Origin: Bacteroidota bacterium
Lineage (GTDB): Bacteria > Bacteroidota > Bacteroidia > Bacteroidales > Prolixibacteraceae
Assembly: GCA_030691295.1 (NCBI GenBank)
Contig: JAUYEQ010000227.1
Coordinates: 1-6,428 of the forward strand
Direction: 5' to 3'
Length of the DNA: 6,428 nucleotides
The notes under the pieces are model-generated. The model was given only the letters and a program-made list of their open reading frames with translations, was not told where the DNA came from and ran no database searches. This document shows, in pieces, positions 5,637 through 6,428 of the stretch. How positions within the stretch are numbered: the stretch's first letter is position 1; every line of letters starts with the position of its first letter. Position numbers and translations under genes: made by a program.

Positions 5637-6428
5637 ATGATTATAGGAGTTCCAAAAGAAATCAAAAACAACGAAAACAGGGTTGCTTTAACTCCGGCTG
5701 GTGCAGCCGAAATGGTTAAAAATGGTCATACGGTTTATGTGCAGGCAACTGCCGGTATGGGAAGCGGATTTACCGATGAAGATTACATTCACGCGCATGC
5801 AACCATTCTTCCAACCATTGAAGAAGTGTATGCCATTGCTGAAATGATCGTCAAAGTGAAAGAACCGATCGAGTCGGAATACAAACTGATCAAAGAAGGC
5901 CAGATTTTATTTACTTATTTCCATTTTGCATCAGGCGAGCCACTGACGATGGCCATGATTGAAAACAAATCTATCTGTCTGGCATACGAAACTGTTGAAA
6001 TGACTGACCGCTCATTGCCATTGTTAATTCCGATGTCGGAAGTGGCCGGACGTATGTCAATTCAGGAAGGCGCTAAATACCTTGAAAAAACTTATGGCGG
6101 ATATGGCGTTTTGCTGGGCGGTGTTCCCGGCGTGCCTCCTGCAAAAGTGCTGATTATTGGCGGTGGAATTGTTGGAACCGAAGCAGCTAAAATGGCCGGT
6201 GGTTTGGGCGCAGATGTAACAATCACCGATGTAAGCCTGAAACGGTTGCGTTATCTCGACGATATTATGCCCGCCAATGTAAAAACAATGATGAGCAACG
6301 AATACAACATTCGTGAAATGGTTCAGCATTCGGATGTAATTATTGGTGCGGTGCTTATTCCCGGAGCGGTTGCGCCAAAACTGGTTACCCGCGATATGCT
6401 CTCAACCATGAGACCGGGAACTGTATTA
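5637..6428 (+). CDS. ald: alanine dehydrogenase (N-terminal 264 codons; runs off the window)
   Basis: The enzyme interconverts L-alanine and pyruvate plus ammonia with NAD(H), in the cytosol. The reading frame from ATG 5637 ([10 protein letters not shown] at the N-terminus) stays open to the last base, so the gene is cut by the window edge; the family is about 370 residues, so roughly 105 are missing. Residues known in the Mycobacterium enzyme fall at identical numbers: substrate-binding R15 and K75 (in VKVKEP), catalytic H96 (YFHF) and D198 for the NAD ribose. The Rossmann glycine motif GGGIVG is at 175-180. The second catalytic residue, D270, would lie just beyond the edge. The match in numbering also supports the chosen start. 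The gene is head-to-head with an aminotransferase, consistent with a role in alanine breakdown or ammonia assimilation. The related pyridine nucleotide transhydrogenase alpha subunit is excluded by R15/K75/H96 and by the general sequence. Confidence 0.95.
   Translation, partial: MIIGVPKEIKNNENRVALTPAGAAEMVKNGHTVYVQATAGMGSGFTDEDYIHAHATILPTIEEVYAIAEMIVKVKEPIESEYKLIKEGQILFTYFHFASGEPLTMAMIENKSICLAYETVEMTDRSLPLLIPMSEVAGRMSIQEGAKYLEKTYGGYGVLLGGVPGVPPAKVLIIGGGIVGTEAAKMAGGLGADVTITDVSLKRLRYLDDIMPANVKTMMSNEYNIREMVQHSDVIIGAVLIPGAVAPKLVTRDMLSTMRPGTVL

Noticed and set aside
6057..6329. Minus-strand ORF of 90 codons.
   Set aside because: It lies wholly inside ald, whose frame is supported by active-site residues; this is a shadow.

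Overview
The window looks like ordinary chromosome of a Bacteroidota bacterium, probably from Bacteroidales or Marinilabiliales-type relatives. The signs are moderately AT-rich DNA with A-rich, mostly Shine-Dalgarno-free starts; promoter elements of the Bacteroidota form TTTG-N19-TAnnTTTG; a tRNA without an encoded CCA; and an ExbB/ExbD cluster of the type I associate with this phylum. The taxon is an inference; no marker gene is present.

Layout. Positions 1-27 are the 3' end of a tRNA, most likely tRNA-Ser. Positions 186-2546 are a tight four-gene + strand operon: an ExbB-type proton channel with signal peptide and Ala/Pro/Glu-rich periplasmic extension, an unrecognised four-helix membrane protein, and two different ExbD proteins. 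A strong intrinsic terminator (2568-2603) follows, and no tonB is present. Positions 2839-4077 encode a RhlE-like DEAD-box RNA helicase. It is preceded by a good promoter candidate (2673-2703) and a leader of about 130 nt. That leader holds a 34-codon upstream ORF whose TGA overlaps the helicase ATG, and two mutually exclusive hairpins. A shared bidirectional terminator (4095-4137) separates the helicase from a convergent class I/II aminotransferase (4150-5376, minus). Divergent from the aminotransferase, an alanine dehydrogenase (ald) starts at 5637 and runs off the window end after 264 codons.

How the genes work together. The ExbB/ExbD set should form an inner-membrane, proton-driven motor that energises TonB-dependent outer-membrane transport or a related envelope process. 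The extra membrane protein and the two ExbDs suggest a variant motor rather than the simple ExbB5-ExbD2 complex. The aminotransferase and ald share a 260-bp control region and both handle amino groups, so alanine/pyruvate/glutamate metabolism is a plausible common theme.

The least explained items are the four-helix protein inside the exb operon, the paired ExbDs, and the helicase leader with its coupled upstream ORF. I see no clearly new defence or mobile system here.
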